From NCBI GenBank assembly GCA_018882565.1, contig VERQ01000001.1, forward strand, positions 1 to 53,262: 53,262 bases of DNA, given 5' to 3'. A model generated the notes under the pieces. The model was not told the origin of the DNA and did no database searches. It saw only the letters and a program-made list of their open reading frames with translations. The stretch is from Candidatus Fonsibacter sp. (GTDB taxonomy: Bacteria > Pseudomonadota > Alphaproteobacteria > Pelagibacterales > Pelagibacteraceae). Shown here in pieces: positions 15,876-25,125 of the stretch. Position 1 is the first letter of the stretch; every line of letters starts with the position of its first letter. The position numbers and the translations under genes are program-made.

Positions 15876-16598
15876 TTACTGCATGTACTGGCCACCATTT
15901 ATTGAAAAGGTAGCGCCGGTAATGAAGCCTGCTTTATCACTTACTAAATAACTTGCCAAGGCGGCAATTTCTTCAGGCTCTGCGAGTCTGCCAACAGGAA
16001 TTTGACCCACAATTCCCTTTAAAATTGTTGGATCAATTTTTTTAACCATATCTGTTCCAACATATCCTGGGGCAATTACGTTTACTGTTATTCCTTTATT
16101 TGCATTCTCTAATGCTAGTGCCTTTGAAAATCCAATAATACCCGCCTTAGCCGCCGAGTAATTTGTTTGACCCACTTGTCCTTTCAAACCATTAATAGAA
16201 CTTATTGAAACAATCCTACCAAATCCTTTTGCTCTCATTTTTTCAATCACGTTTCGGCAGATATTAAAAAGAGAATTTAAATTTGTGTTAATGACAGAAT
16301 TCCACTCTTCAGGGTTCATTTTATGTAAAAAACGATCTTTAGTAATCCCAGCATTGTTAACGACTATTTCTATGTCGCCATATTTTTTTTCAACTTCTCC
16401 AACTGCAGCTTTGCAACTTTCAAAATAGGAAACGTCTGATTTGATAACTTCAATTCCACTTTGTTTAGAATAGGCTTGGGCAGTTTCATCTTTACCAACG
16501 TAAGTAGAGACAACTTTATAACCTTCGTCTTTTAATTTTTTTGCAATTGCAGCGCCGATTCCTCTTGTGCCACCTGTAACTAAAGCAACTTTGGACAT
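15876..16598 (-). CDS. phaB: Acetoacetyl-CoA reductase
   Basis: NADPH-dependent reduction of acetoacetyl-CoA to (R)-3-hydroxybutyryl-CoA, the PHB monomer. 240 residues, SDR fold: TGGTRGIG near residue 8, NNAG at 81-84, Ser134, Tyr147 and Lys151 in NYSAAKAG, and the terminal ITGATFSINGGQYMQ typical of PhaB. GGGGGT precedes the ATG. First gene of phaB-phaA-ech-dehalogenase. FabG is the main alternative, but the C-terminus and the location next to phaA favour PhaB. Confidence 0.93.
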   Translation of the reverse strand: MSKVALVTGGTRGIGAAIAKKLKDEGYKVVSTYVGKDETAQAYSKQSGIEVIKSDVSYFESCKAAVGEVEKKYGDIEIVVNNAGITKDRFLHKMNPEEWNSVINTNLNSLFNICRNVIEKMRAKGFGRIVSISSINGLKGQVGQTNYSAAKAGIIGFSKALALENANKGITVNVIAPGYVGTDMVKKIDPTILKGIVGQIPVGRLAEPEEIAALASYLVSDKAGFITGATFSINGGQYMQ

Positions 16599-16676
16599 TA
16601 TTGACCCCCAATGAATTAAATATGAGGAAAATTATACTAAAGGGATTTTTAAAATACTAGAGAAATTCTTTAGGAT

Positions 16677-16728
16677 TTTAGAGGGGTTTGGTCTAAATAA
16701 GGGGATATTTGGAACCAAACCCTCTAAA
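16677..16728. terminator. Long hairpin downstream of the phasin gene
   Basis: TTTAGAGGGGTTTGGT (16677-16692) pairs with ACCAAACCCTCTAAA (16714-16728) with one extra G, enclosing a 21-base loop. It sits between the phasin stop and the phaB promoter region. The loop is large for a canonical terminator and the T-tract is modest, so it may instead protect the abundant phasin mRNA 3' end (inference). Confidence 0.65.
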
Positions 16729-16747
16729 TTTTCGTTAAAAACTAATA

Positions 16748-17203
16748 TTAGTTTTTAACTGAAGCTTTTTTACCTTCGTCTTCGATTACTTTTTTGATTT
16801 CTGTTAAACCTTCTAAAAGTCTTTTATTAAGAATTTCAAAAGATTCTTTTGCAGTTTTTTCTGCAATTTTAGAGAAATCAGTAGCAATATTTTGAGCTTC
16901 AACGATTGATTCTTGGATCAATTCGATAGATTTACCAGCTGATTGCTGAGGGTTTCCCTTAGCTAATTCAGAAGTAGCATCTTTAGCGCTAGAAATAGCT
17001 TTGTTAAGTACTTCTATTTGCTTTTTAGCAAGCGCATTGTAGCCTTCAAATAATACTTTAGATGCATTAGCAAATGTTTCTAAAGTTTTTTTCTGAGCAT
17101 TGATTAAATTCTCAGAATTACCATCTACTGTTGGTACTTTAAGAGCTGCTAACATCTTTTGAAAATCAAAGAATTCAAAAGGATTGTTTATGTTTGTCAT
17201 CAT
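16748..17203 (-). CDS. phaP: Phasin (PHB granule-associated protein)
   Basis: 151 residues (or 150 from the second ATG; both sit behind AAGGAG). It opens with NNPFEFFDFQKML, the amphipathic start common to phasins, followed by long Ala/Lys/Glu-rich helices (about 30-145) that form coiled coils. Phasins coat PHB granules and set their size and number. Monocistronic, divergent from phaC, with TTGCA-type palindromes between, and a strong SD, consistent with an abundant protein repressed by PhaR when no polymer is present. Confidence 0.9.
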   Translation of the reverse strand: MMTNINNPFEFFDFQKMLAALKVPTVDGNSENLINAQKKTLETFANASKVLFEGYNALAKKQIEVLNKAISSAKDATSELAKGNPQQSAGKSIELIQESIVEAQNIATDFSKIAEKTAKESFEILNKRLLEGLTEIKKVIEDEGKKASVKN

Positions 17204-17241
17204 TGTTTACTCCTTGTTTTATTTAATGAGGTATATTTATG

Positions 17242-17252
17242 TTGCACTGCAA
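17242..17252. promoter_or_regulatory. Candidate PhaR operator near phasin
   Basis: TTGCACTGCAA is a perfect palindrome around a central C, 39-49 bases upstream of the phasin ATG. Characterised PhaR proteins bind TGC/GCA-type palindromes, and phaR is encoded at 19263. Assignment is by pattern and position. Confidence 0.6.
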
Positions 17253-17300
17253 TATATTTCAAGTCTAAAAATCATAAAATAAGCTAAATTACTGTTTTTA

Positions 17301-17341
17301 TTGACTTTTTTCTTTTGCATATGCAATATATTAATATTGCA
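17301..17341 (+). promoter_or_regulatory. Candidate phaC promoter overlapped by PhaR-type palindromes
   Basis: TTGACT at 17301-17306 is a good -35; AT-rich CAATAT/TATATT hexamers lie 17-21 bases on. Two overlapping palindromes cover the -10: TTGCATATGCAA (17315-17326) and TGCAATATATTAATATTGCA (17322-17341). Occupation by PhaR would block the promoter. The phaC ATG is 60 bases downstream, with GAG just before it. Confidence 0.6.
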
Positions 17342-17400
17342 GAAGCACATAGAGGTTATTACTCTTAGGCTAATTATTAGGCTATTATTAAAGAGCAAAA

Positions 17401-19266
17401 ATGACAAAAAAAGACAAAGAAAAAGGACCAGACAAAATTAACTTTGAAGATTTAAGTACTGTCTTTGAAAATAATCTGAAAATTTATAATCAATATGTAG
17501 AGTCATTTAAAAATTTAGGTGCGGGCCAAAATAATTTTCCAACTTTTCCAATTAATAATCAAAACAGTAATAATTTTACTATCAACGATTTATCAAATTT
17601 AATTGCTCCAACCGTTACTAAAATGATGGAGTCATTTAAGAATTTTCAAACTGAAATACAACAACACCCAAATATATATTTTGATAATCTAAATAAATGG
17701 GTTTCACAAATTGCTAATTTAAATTTTTACTTTGTAACGCGCGCTTCTGGTGGAATGGCAAATCCAGTTATCTTTGAAGAAAAAACTGACAAAAGATTTT
17801 CTAATGAGGAATGGAAGACGAATTTATTTTTTGATTTCATAAAACAATTTTATTTGATCAGTGCAAATTTTATGAACAACTTAATTGAAAATGTTGAGTT
17901 TAAAAATCCTAAAGATAAACGCATTATGCAATTTTATTTAAAACAATTAAATAGCGCGCTCTCCCCATCTAACTTTGCTTTTACTAATCCAGAAGTTTTA
18001 AAAAAGACAGTAGATGAAAAAGGAAATAACTTAGCAAAAGGTTATGAAAATTATAAAAAAGATTATGAGAAACACCCAAATAAACTTTTTATACAACAAT
18101 CTAAAGCTGGTGAATTTGAAATAGGAAGAAATTTAGCAACAACAAAAGGTAAAGTTATTTTCAAAAATAATCTTTTTGAACTTATTCAATATGATTGCAC
18201 TACGGATCAACAGTATGCAAAACCTATGTTGGTGATCCCACCTTTTATTAATAAATATTATATTATGGATTTGAATGAAAAAAAATCCATGATGAAATAT
18301 TTAGTTGATAAAAAGTTTAATACTTTTTTAATTTCTTGGAAAAATCCTGATGCTAGTTCAAGAAATATTTCTTTCAAAGAGTATATTGAAGATGGTGTGT
18401 TAGAAGCATTAAGGGTTGTTTGTGAAAAAACAGGTTCTAATGCCGCAAACATAGCATCGTATTGTGTAGGTGGAACTTTAGCTTCTTTAGCACTTGCTTA
18501 TTTAAAAGTTGTTCCAAATAAATATAAAATTTCTAGCGCAACTTATTTTGCAAGTTTAATTGATTTTGAAGATCCGGGTGAACTTGGAATTTTTATTACA
18601 GAAGAGCAAATTACAAGTATTGAGCAGCAGATGAAAAAAACAGGATACTTTGATGGTAAGGATATGGCTGCTGCATTTAATTTTTTAAGACCTGGTGATT
18701 TATACTGGAATTATGTTGTTAATAATTACTTACTTGGCAATGAACCTACTGCATTTGATATGCTTCACTGGAACTCTGACTCAACGCGACTTCCTGAAAA
18801 GATGCACTCAGAATACTTGCGTTGCATGTATTTAAACAATTTAGTCGTTAAAAATAAATATAAAATTGGCGATGTAGAAATTGATTTGTCAAAAATTGAC
18901 ACTCCAATATTTTCTGTAGCAACAACAGAAGATCATATTGCTCCTTGGCGATCAGTTTATCAGGGGCTTAACGCTTACAATTCTCATGTTAATTTTGTAT
19001 TAGCAAATTCAGGTCATATTGCAGGTATTATTCAAGGGACAGAAAACAAACCTGGCAAACTTCATTTCTACACAAAGAAATTTGAAAAAGGAAAAACTCA
19101 AGATGAATGGTTTAACAGTGCTAAAAAGGTAGATGGTTCATGGTGGCCAATTTGGATTTCATGGCTTGCGGTGAATTCTGGGGAATTCAAAAAACCATCT
19201 GAACTTAATGCAAAGAACTTCGAAGTACTATATGAAGCTCCAGGTCAATACGTAAAACAATCATGA
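17401..19266 (+). CDS. phaC: Class I poly(3-hydroxyalkanoate) synthase
   Basis: Polymerises (R)-3-hydroxybutyryl-CoA to PHB. 621 residues, longer than the roughly 590 of Cupriavidus PhaC, mainly in an Asn-rich N-terminal 90 residues. Catalytic triad by position: Cys355 in ASYCVGGTLA, Asp511 in TTEDHIAPW, His539 in NSGHIAGII. The lipase-like box reads S-x-C-x-G rather than the usual G-x-C-x-G. The C-terminus has GSWWPIWISWL, standard for class I. It overlaps phaR by four bases (ATGA). Granule-bound in the cytoplasm. Confidence 0.95.
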   Translation: MTKKDKEKGPDKINFEDLSTVFENNLKIYNQYVESFKNLGAGQNNFPTFPINNQNSNNFTINDLSNLIAPTVTKMMESFKNFQTEIQQHPNIYFDNLNKWVSQIANLNFYFVTRASGGMANPVIFEEKTDKRFSNEEWKTNLFFDFIKQFYLISANFMNNLIENVEFKNPKDKRIMQFYLKQLNSALSPSNFAFTNPEVLKKTVDEKGNNLAKGYENYKKDYEKHPNKLFIQQSKAGEFEIGRNLATTKGKVIFKNNLFELIQYDCTTDQQYAKPMLVIPPFINKYYIMDLNEKKSMMKYLVDKKFNTFLISWKNPDASSRNISFKEYIEDGVLEALRVVCEKTGSNAANIASYCVGGTLASLALAYLKVVPNKYKISSATYFASLIDFEDPGELGIFITEEQITSIEQQMKKTGYFDGKDMAAAFNFLRPGDLYWNYVVNNYLLGNEPTAFDMLHWNSDSTRLPEKMHSEYLRCMYLNNLVVKNKYKIGDVEIDLSKIDTPIFSVATTEDHIAPWRSVYQGLNAYNSHVNFVLANSGHIAGIIQGTENKPGKLHFYTKKFEKGKTQDEWFNSAKKVDGSWWPIWISWLAVNSGEFKKPSELNAKNFEVLYEAPGQYVKQS

Positions 19267-19745
19267 TTGAAATTAAAAAATATTCAAACCGCAGACTCTA
19301 TAACACTGAGACGAGCGCTTATATTACCTTGGATGATATTGTAACTTTAATTAAAAAAGAATTAGATTTTAAAGTAGTGGATGTGGACACTCAAAGTGAC
19401 ATTACTTCTTCTATTTTAACACAGATAATTTTAGAAAAAGAGAATGCAGGTATTAATTTAATTCCCTCTCATATTCTTAAACAAATTATTTTATTTAATG
19501 AAAATAAAAAAAGTAACATGATGTTTGATTTTTTAACCAATTCAATGAATGCGGCAAATTCAAATAATATTTTTACAAAAGGGTTTCCAAATTTTATGGA
19601 TTTCAATTTTTTTAATTTTGGACAAAAAGCAGAAACTAAAAGTGCAACTCCAGCTACTCCTAAAGATGAAAAAAATATTGATGATTTGATGACCCAGATT
19701 GATAAATTAAAAAAAGAAGTAGAAGGAATTAAAAACCAAAAGTAA
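19263..19745 (+). CDS. phaR: PHB synthesis repressor PhaR
   Basis: 160 residues. Residues 1-65 match the PHB/PHA accumulation regulator DNA-binding domain: IEIKKYSNRRLYNTETSAYITLDDI and then DFKVVDVDTQSDITSSILTQIILEKEN. The C-terminal part is Asn/Phe-rich and then a Lys/Asp-rich helix, likely the region that senses PHB. Family members repress phaP and themselves until polymer titrates them. Co-translated with phaC (ATGA). Probable target sites are the palindromes between phaP and phaC. The convergent neighbour begins one base after the stop. Confidence 0.94.
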   Translation: MIEIKKYSNRRLYNTETSAYITLDDIVTLIKKELDFKVVDVDTQSDITSSILTQIILEKENAGINLIPSHILKQIILFNENKKSNMMFDFLTNSMNAANSNNIFTKGFPNFMDFNFFNFGQKAETKSATPATPKDEKNIDDLMTQIDKLKKEVEGIKNQK

Positions 19746-19746
19746 T

Positions 19747-20709
19747 TTAAATTAATTTTGCAAGTTGCTTAGCGTTTGCAAAAGCATTAGCTGCATTTCC
19801 ACCTGAAAACCAATCTCCACAAATCCCAAGTCTTAAATCTTTATCCCAATAACAATTAGTTGCTGCTGCTTTTTGATTATATGCATAAAGCCAACCGTGA
19901 ATATCTGAATATTGTATATTATCTTTTTTAATATCTACTTTTAATTTAGTAGAAAAACTATTTAACATTTCATCAATTAAATTTGGTTTATTATTTCTAT
20001 ACTCATAAATATTTTTAATTGAATATTTTAATGAGGACTGAATTGTCCATAATTCTAAATCTTTATTAATTAAATCTTTCTTCTTAGTATTTTCATTAGC
20101 AGCAAATCCTAAAACATCATCATTCTCAAAACTAATAGCGCTTAAATTAAGGTTTAAACTTTTATTAAAAGCCACCATCAACGTTAAGTTGGGCTGCATA
20201 GAATAATCAAATTTTGAAAAAAAACTTTCAGTAAATTGTTTTGTTAAATTATAAGCCTGTTGAAAAGGAGTTGTAATAATGACTGTTTTATAATTTTCTT
20301 GAGTATCGTCTTTAAATGTTAATTGAAAATTATCACCTTTTTTTTCAAGATTTTTTAACTCTTTATTAAGCATTACATTTTTATTCTTAAATAAATTTTT
20401 AACTAATACATTATTTCCATTTTCATGGATTATTCTCTCTTTACCCAAATCGTCTATCAGTTGATTATTTTGAAATATTTTAAAATCACCTTTCCAAACA
20501 CAATAATCTTCTAAGAATTTTTTAAACTCTTCGTCTTGGCTTTTAATATATTGCAGACCATGATCAAATAACCCAACATTATCAACTCTTCTAGTTGAGC
20601 AGCGCCCTCCAACCCCTCTAGATTTTTCATAAAAATCTAAATCTTTTTTAATAAAATAAGAAAATGATGCTGCGGAAAAACCGGTTCCAATTATTGCAAT
20701 ATCCTTCAT
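19747..20709 (-). CDS. Renalase-like FAD/NAD(P)-dependent oxidoreductase
   Basis: 320 residues. The N-terminus has the dinucleotide-binding GTGFSAASFSYF and EKSRGVGGRCSTRR, and the C-terminus GICGDWFSGGNAANAFANA, the FAD-binding end of the COG3380/renalase-like group. Renalase-like bacterial enzymes oxidise unwanted dihydropyridine isomers of NAD(P)H; whether this one does is unknown. Very Asn/Lys-rich in the middle. Divergent from the LysE gene with 25 bases between starts. Confidence 0.85.
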   Translation of the reverse strand: MKDIAIIGTGFSAASFSYFIKKDLDFYEKSRGVGGRCSTRRVDNVGLFDHGLQYIKSQDEEFKKFLEDYCVWKGDFKIFQNNQLIDDLGKERIIHENGNNVLVKNLFKNKNVMLNKELKNLEKKGDNFQLTFKDDTQENYKTVIITTPFQQAYNLTKQFTESFFSKFDYSMQPNLTLMVAFNKSLNLNLSAISFENDDVLGFAANENTKKKDLINKDLELWTIQSSLKYSIKNIYEYRNNKPNLIDEMLNSFSTKLKVDIKKDNIQYSDIHGWLYAYNQKAAATNCYWDKDLRLGICGDWFSGGNAANAFANAKQLAKLI

Positions 20710-20734
20710 GAATAATTTAGATTATTAAATTATT

Positions 20735-21343
20735 ATGGAACTTGCGACTATAATTAATTTTTTTATCATTTTATTTATATTTGCAATCATTCCAGGTCCT
20801 GCAACATTTGCAGTTTTATCAACGAGCACTCGATATAGTTTAATTGCAAGTATCTTGCTTGCAGCTGGAGTAACGGTTGGTGATTTAGTCTACACCTCTG
20901 CAGTATTATTTTCCTTTAGTTTGTTTGAAGAAATATTAACTCCTATTTTTTTATACATTAGAATTGTAGGGGCAATTTATATCGCTTATTTAGGATTAAG
21001 TTTAATTTTAAAAAAACCAACTAAATTTAAAGATCAAAAAGTTAAGAAAAATCTATGGGTTCAATTTGGTCTTGGATTTTTTCTTTGTCTTTCAAATCCA
21101 AAACCAATGGTATTTTATTTTTTAGTTTTTCCTCAATTTATTGATCTTAGCAATGTAACGTTAAAATCTAGTCTGATTATTATGGTGGTGATTACTGCAA
21201 CTGTATTTTTAACGTTAGCGATGTTTGGAATTTTGGGGCAAATAATAAAAAAATTTTTACTTAAAGAAAAATCCTTAAAATTATTTAATCGAATTAGTGG
21301 AGTTATGTTTATAATTGTAGCTTACTATTTGCTAAAATCTTAA
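20735..21343 (+). CDS. LysE/RhtB-family amino-acid exporter
   Basis: 202 residues with about six TM helices. The family signature PGPATFAVLSTSTR near residue 20 and GLGFFLCLSNPKPMVFYFLVFPQF in the middle are clear. Exports amino acids or homoserine-lactone-like compounds; substrate not predictable. Two bases separate its stop from that of the convergent ABC permease. Confidence 0.92.
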   Translation: MELATIINFFIILFIFAIIPGPATFAVLSTSTRYSLIASILLAAGVTVGDLVYTSAVLFSFSLFEEILTPIFLYIRIVGAIYIAYLGLSLILKKPTKFKDQKVKKNLWVQFGLGFFLCLSNPKPMVFYFLVFPQFIDLSNVTLKSSLIIMVVITATVFLTLAMFGILGQIIKKFLLKEKSLKLFNRISGVMFIIVAYYLLKS

Positions 21344-21345
21344 AA

Positions 21346-23862
21346 TTATTCGTTTCTAACTAATGGATAAACTTTTGGACTTAAAAATCTATAGTTGTTA
21401 AACAAAATCAACACAACTGTAAGAATTCCAATTAATAATAAAACTAACGCAGAGTTAACAATCTCTAAACTCCAGCTTAATCTAAAGATAGATTCAATTA
21501 CAAAATAAGAAACACCAACTGAAAACAGTAAAGCAATAAAAACGATTGAGAAAAATGTAATTAAAAACTCAATAACGCTCGCTGAGATTAAATTATTTTT
21601 ATTAATGCCTAAAATTTTAAAGATTAAATTTTGATAAATTCCAAGTCTTGCCTGTACAATAACTGCAGATGAAATAACCATTAATCCAATGACAACAGCA
21701 ACAGATGATATCACTGTAACTGCTATAAATATTTTATTTACAATTTCAGTAATCTTTCCAAGATAATTTGAAACTTTAATGGCTGAAATATTTTTAAAAT
21801 TTTGTAAAAAAGTTCCCTCTTTAAAATTAATGGCACTACTAAATTTTGCAGTTGCTATATATTCATGGGGAATATTCACTGCAAATTTTGGATTAATAAG
21901 AATGACAAAATTTATAGATAAATCTCGATAATCAACTTTTCTAAAGTTTACAACTTTGCCTTCAACGTCCCTTCCGTAAATTTTTAAACTCAAAATATCA
22001 TTGAGTTTAATACCTAAATCCTTTGCAACTTTAGCATCTAAAGAAATTTGCATTTCTTTTGAATTATTATCAAACCACTTACCTTCGGTAATTGGATTGT
22101 CTTTTGGCGGTGTGTCAGACCAAGATATTCTTCTATCTCTTTCTAAAACCCAATATGAATCATTAGTTGATTTAATGTAAGTTAAAGGATCTTTTTTATT
22201 TATCTTGGTTACTGATGCTGAAACAATTGGCATCATATCAATTAAAGTGTTGGGATCATTATTTTTAAGATACTTAACAAATTTATCTTTTTCGGTGTCT
22301 TGAATGCTAACGAAAAAATAATCTGGAGCAATTTCTGGTATTGATTTTTCAACTTCCTTTTTAAAATTATAACCAACTAATGTTAAGGATAATAATAAAG
22401 TCACCCCCAATCCTAAAGATAGAACTGTAATTGGAAATATTGTTTTAGGATTTGTTATATTTTTAACTGCAAGGCGAAGAGGTAAGAAATCTATAAATTT
22501 AATTTTTCTCAAATAAAAAATAATAATTCTAGATAAAGAATAAAGCGTAAAGCAGATAAGAAAAAATATAAAAAAGTATCCTATAGTATAGAGAGGTTTT
22601 TGACTGTCTAATGCAAATAAAAGAATAAGCCCAATTATTGATAAAATAATTAAAGAGATATTTTTTTTGTTAAAATAAAAATCACAAGCTTGAAATACAT
22701 TTCTAAACAAGCTGCTCGGTTTAATTTGCTGAATTGCAGAAATTGTCGGCAAACAAAAAATAACAACAACTAAAAATCCACTTAAAAATACCTTGAGAAA
22801 ATTCTTTAAAACAAACTCACTATGGACAGCTATTCCTAAGGTTTTTGATAAAAAAACATTAACGATTGGAACGCTTAAAACTGCTAATAAATATGAGAGA
22901 ATTGAGATTGAAAAAAGTACCGTAAAGATTTCAAAATAGAATATTTTTTTAATTGTGCCTGAGGTAAATCCAAGCGATTTCATAATAGCAATGCTAATAT
23001 TTTTTTGATTAATAAAAGAAATAAGTGTGTTTGAAATACCAATTCCTGCAATGAGCATTGCACTAATAGAAACCAAAGAAAGAAACTGAGAAAAATTATC
23101 AATTAACTTTTTTAAATTATTTGACGAATTTTCAGGAAAACGAATGCTATATGAGGGGTATTTTTTAGTAAGATTTGTTACCTGATCTTTAATATTTAAA
23201 GACTCATTGAACGCTTTAAGCCTATACTCATAATTTATAAAACTTCCTAAGGTATTTATGTTTAATTTTAAAAATGAATTAGTACTAACAATTGCAAAAT
23301 CTCCAAACAGAAGTGCCCTGCCAAGATCTGGCACGGTTTCAACGTAACCAACAACTTTAAATGGGGACTGCTTTATATAAACAATATCATTAGTTTTTAA
23401 ATTTAATGTCTCAAAGATTTTTTTGTTTACGACAATACTATTAGGAGTTTTTTGCAATAAACTTAAGGCATCATTTGGAAAAGATTCTACATTGCCGTAA
23501 AGTGGATATTTATCATCTACCGCTTTTAATCTGATAAAAAAGGTTTTTGCATTCTGCTTTTTAGAATCTGCAAGCATTGTGCTAAACTCAACCGTTGAAG
23601 ACACATCGCCAAGTTTTTTTAGCTGAATTAAATATTCATCATTTACTCTTTCGTTTCGAGTATTAATTTCAAGATCACCCCCCAATAATATTTTTGCATT
23701 AGAGTTAAGTTCTTTTTTTAAGGAGTATTCGAGACTGATGATGATGCTTAAAACAAATAAACTTATGAATAGTGTGAAAATAATAGTCGAAATTTTCTTA
23801 TAACTTCTTGTAAGGTCTCGAATTGAATATTTGAAATCTTGAAAATTAAATAATTTTTCCAT
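21346..23862 (-). CDS. FtsX-like ABC transporter permease (YbbP-type)
   Basis: About 838 residues from the ATG at 23862; an upstream TTG would overlap the ATPase by 53 bases. One N-terminal TM helix, a large extracytoplasmic domain, and two FtsX-type four-helix blocks (about residues 260-390 and 700-830) with a middle membrane block, the duplicated MacB-like layout of YbbP. With the ATPase at 23846 it would form an ABC machine acting on lipids or exported proteins. In E. coli ybbA-ybbP is also divergent from tesA, so the arrangement is conserved (known). Confidence 0.9.
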   Translation of the reverse strand: MEKLFNFQDFKYSIRDLTRSYKKISTIIFTLFISLFVLSIIISLEYSLKKELNSNAKILLGGDLEINTRNERVNDEYLIQLKKLGDVSSTVEFSTMLADSKKQNAKTFFIRLKAVDDKYPLYGNVESFPNDALSLLQKTPNSIVVNKKIFETLNLKTNDIVYIKQSPFKVVGYVETVPDLGRALLFGDFAIVSTNSFLKLNINTLGSFINYEYRLKAFNESLNIKDQVTNLTKKYPSYSIRFPENSSNNLKKLIDNFSQFLSLVSISAMLIAGIGISNTLISFINQKNISIAIMKSLGFTSGTIKKIFYFEIFTVLFSISILSYLLAVLSVPIVNVFLSKTLGIAVHSEFVLKNFLKVFLSGFLVVVIFCLPTISAIQQIKPSSLFRNVFQACDFYFNKKNISLIILSIIGLILLFALDSQKPLYTIGYFFIFFLICFTLYSLSRIIIFYLRKIKFIDFLPLRLAVKNITNPKTIFPITVLSLGLGVTLLLSLTLVGYNFKKEVEKSIPEIAPDYFFVSIQDTEKDKFVKYLKNNDPNTLIDMMPIVSASVTKINKKDPLTYIKSTNDSYWVLERDRRISWSDTPPKDNPITEGKWFDNNSKEMQISLDAKVAKDLGIKLNDILSLKIYGRDVEGKVVNFRKVDYRDLSINFVILINPKFAVNIPHEYIATAKFSSAINFKEGTFLQNFKNISAIKVSNYLGKITEIVNKIFIAVTVISSVAVVIGLMVISSAVIVQARLGIYQNLIFKILGINKNNLISASVIEFLITFFSIVFIALLFSVGVSYFVIESIFRLSWSLEIVNSALVLLLIGILTVVLILFNNYRFLSPKVYPLVRNE

Positions 23863-24511
23863 CTTTAATTTCAATAATTCTATCGCACTCTTTTGCAAGC
23901 ATCTGATCGTGCGTCACAAGAACAAGACTTGAGCCATTTTGTTTACAATACTTAAATAGTAAACTCATAATTAATTTTGAATTTTCACTATCTAAATTTC
24001 CGCTTGGCTCATCCGCTAAAATAAGTTTTGGGTTTAATACAATAGATCTTGCAATAGCAACTCGTTGTTGTTCACCTCCAGATAATTGACTTGGAAAATG
24101 ATTGATACGGTCTTTTAATCCAAACTGCTCTAATAATTCCATTGATTTCTTTTTCGCATCTGGAACCTTGTTAATCTCTAATACTAAAGAGACATTCTCT
24201 AATGCTGTGTAATTAGGAATTAAATAAAAAGACTGAAATACAATTCCAATTTTTCTCTTTCTAATATCTGCTAGACGATCTTCGGAATATTGGCTTATAT
24301 CTTCGCCTTCAAATATGATTTTACCGGAATTGGGTCGCTCAAGACCTGCAATTAACATAATTAAACTTGTTTTACCGGAACCACTTTTTCCAACAATAGC
24401 CACAGACTCGTTACTATTTATCTTTAAACTAACGCCTCGAATAACTTCAACTGCGGTACTTTCCGTTTTGTAATTTAAATGAATATCTTGTAACTCTAAT
24501 AAATCAGACAT
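23846..24511 (-). CDS. ABC transporter ATP-binding protein (YbbA/LolD-type)
   Basis: About 221 residues from the ATG at 24511 (MSDLLELQDI); an upstream ATG at 24553 would run into the esterase gene. Walker A GKSGSGKTSL, Q-loop VFQSFYL, signature LSGGEQQRVAIARS, Walker B LILADEPSGNLD, and H-loop VTHD are all intact. It overlaps the permease start by 17 bases. The start codon overlaps that of the divergent esterase (shared CATG), and no SD is seen on either side. Confidence 0.93.
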   Translation of the reverse strand: MSDLLELQDIHLNYKTESTAVEVIRGVSLKINSNESVAIVGKSGSGKTSLIMLIAGLERPNSGKIIFEGEDISQYSEDRLADIRKRKIGIVFQSFYLIPNYTALENVSLVLEINKVPDAKKKSMELLEQFGLKDRINHFPSQLSGGEQQRVAIARSIVLNPKLILADEPSGNLDSENSKLIMSLLFKYCKQNGSSLVLVTHDQMLAKECDRIIEIKDGKII

Positions 24512-25124
24512 GAAAAAATTTTTATCAATATTTTTTTTTCTCTTCTTCTTCATATTTAAATCTGAAGCTTTTGCAAGAATGCAAATTGTTCTATTTGGCG
24601 ATAGTTTAATGGCGGGTTATGGCATTTCTAAGCCACATCATTTGTCTGAAGTTTTAAAGTTGGAACTAAAGAATCTTAAAATTGAAAGTGAAGTTATTAA
24701 TGCAAGTGTAAGCGGAGATACAACACGAGGTGGGCTTAATCGTATTCAATGGACCTTACAGGATAAAGCAGATCTGATTGTATTGGGTTTAGGAGCTAAT
24801 GATATGTTGAGAGGAATTGAACCAAAAGAAATTAAGGAAAATTTAAATCAAATAATAAAAAGTATCAAAAATAAGAACATACCCATTGTTCTTGCTGGAT
24901 TTGTTGCACCTGACAGTTATGAGAAAAATTATAAAGAAGCTTTTGATGATATTTATCGAACACTTTCCAAAGAATATAACTTAACACTTATGCCTTTTTT
25001 ATTAGAGGGGGTCGCTCTAAATCCTAAATTAAATATTGATGATGGAAAACATCCAAATCCAGAAGGCGTAAAAATAATGGCTAAAAATCTTGCTCCTTAT
25101 ATTTTAAAGGAAATCAAAAAATAA
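24510..25124 (+). CDS. tesA: TesA-like arylesterase/lysophospholipase (SGNH hydrolase)
   Basis: 204 residues with an N-terminal signal peptide rich in Phe (about 1-22). Block I FGDSLMAGYG holds the nucleophile Ser, block III GANDMLRG the Asn, and DGKHPNPEG the Asp-His pair; the SGNH set is complete. Periplasmic hydrolysis of lysophospholipids, thioesters or aryl esters. Divergent from ybbA with overlapping start codons. Stop lies one base from the convergent selO stop. Confidence 0.9.
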   Translation: MKKFLSIFFFLFFFIFKSEAFARMQIVLFGDSLMAGYGISKPHHLSEVLKLELKNLKIESEVINASVSGDTTRGGLNRIQWTLQDKADLIVLGLGANDMLRGIEPKEIKENLNQIIKSIKNKNIPIVLAGFVAPDSYEKNYKEAFDDIYRTLSKEYNLTLMPFLLEGVALNPKLNIDDGKHPNPEGVKIMAKNLAPYILKEIKK

Positions 25125-25125
25125 T

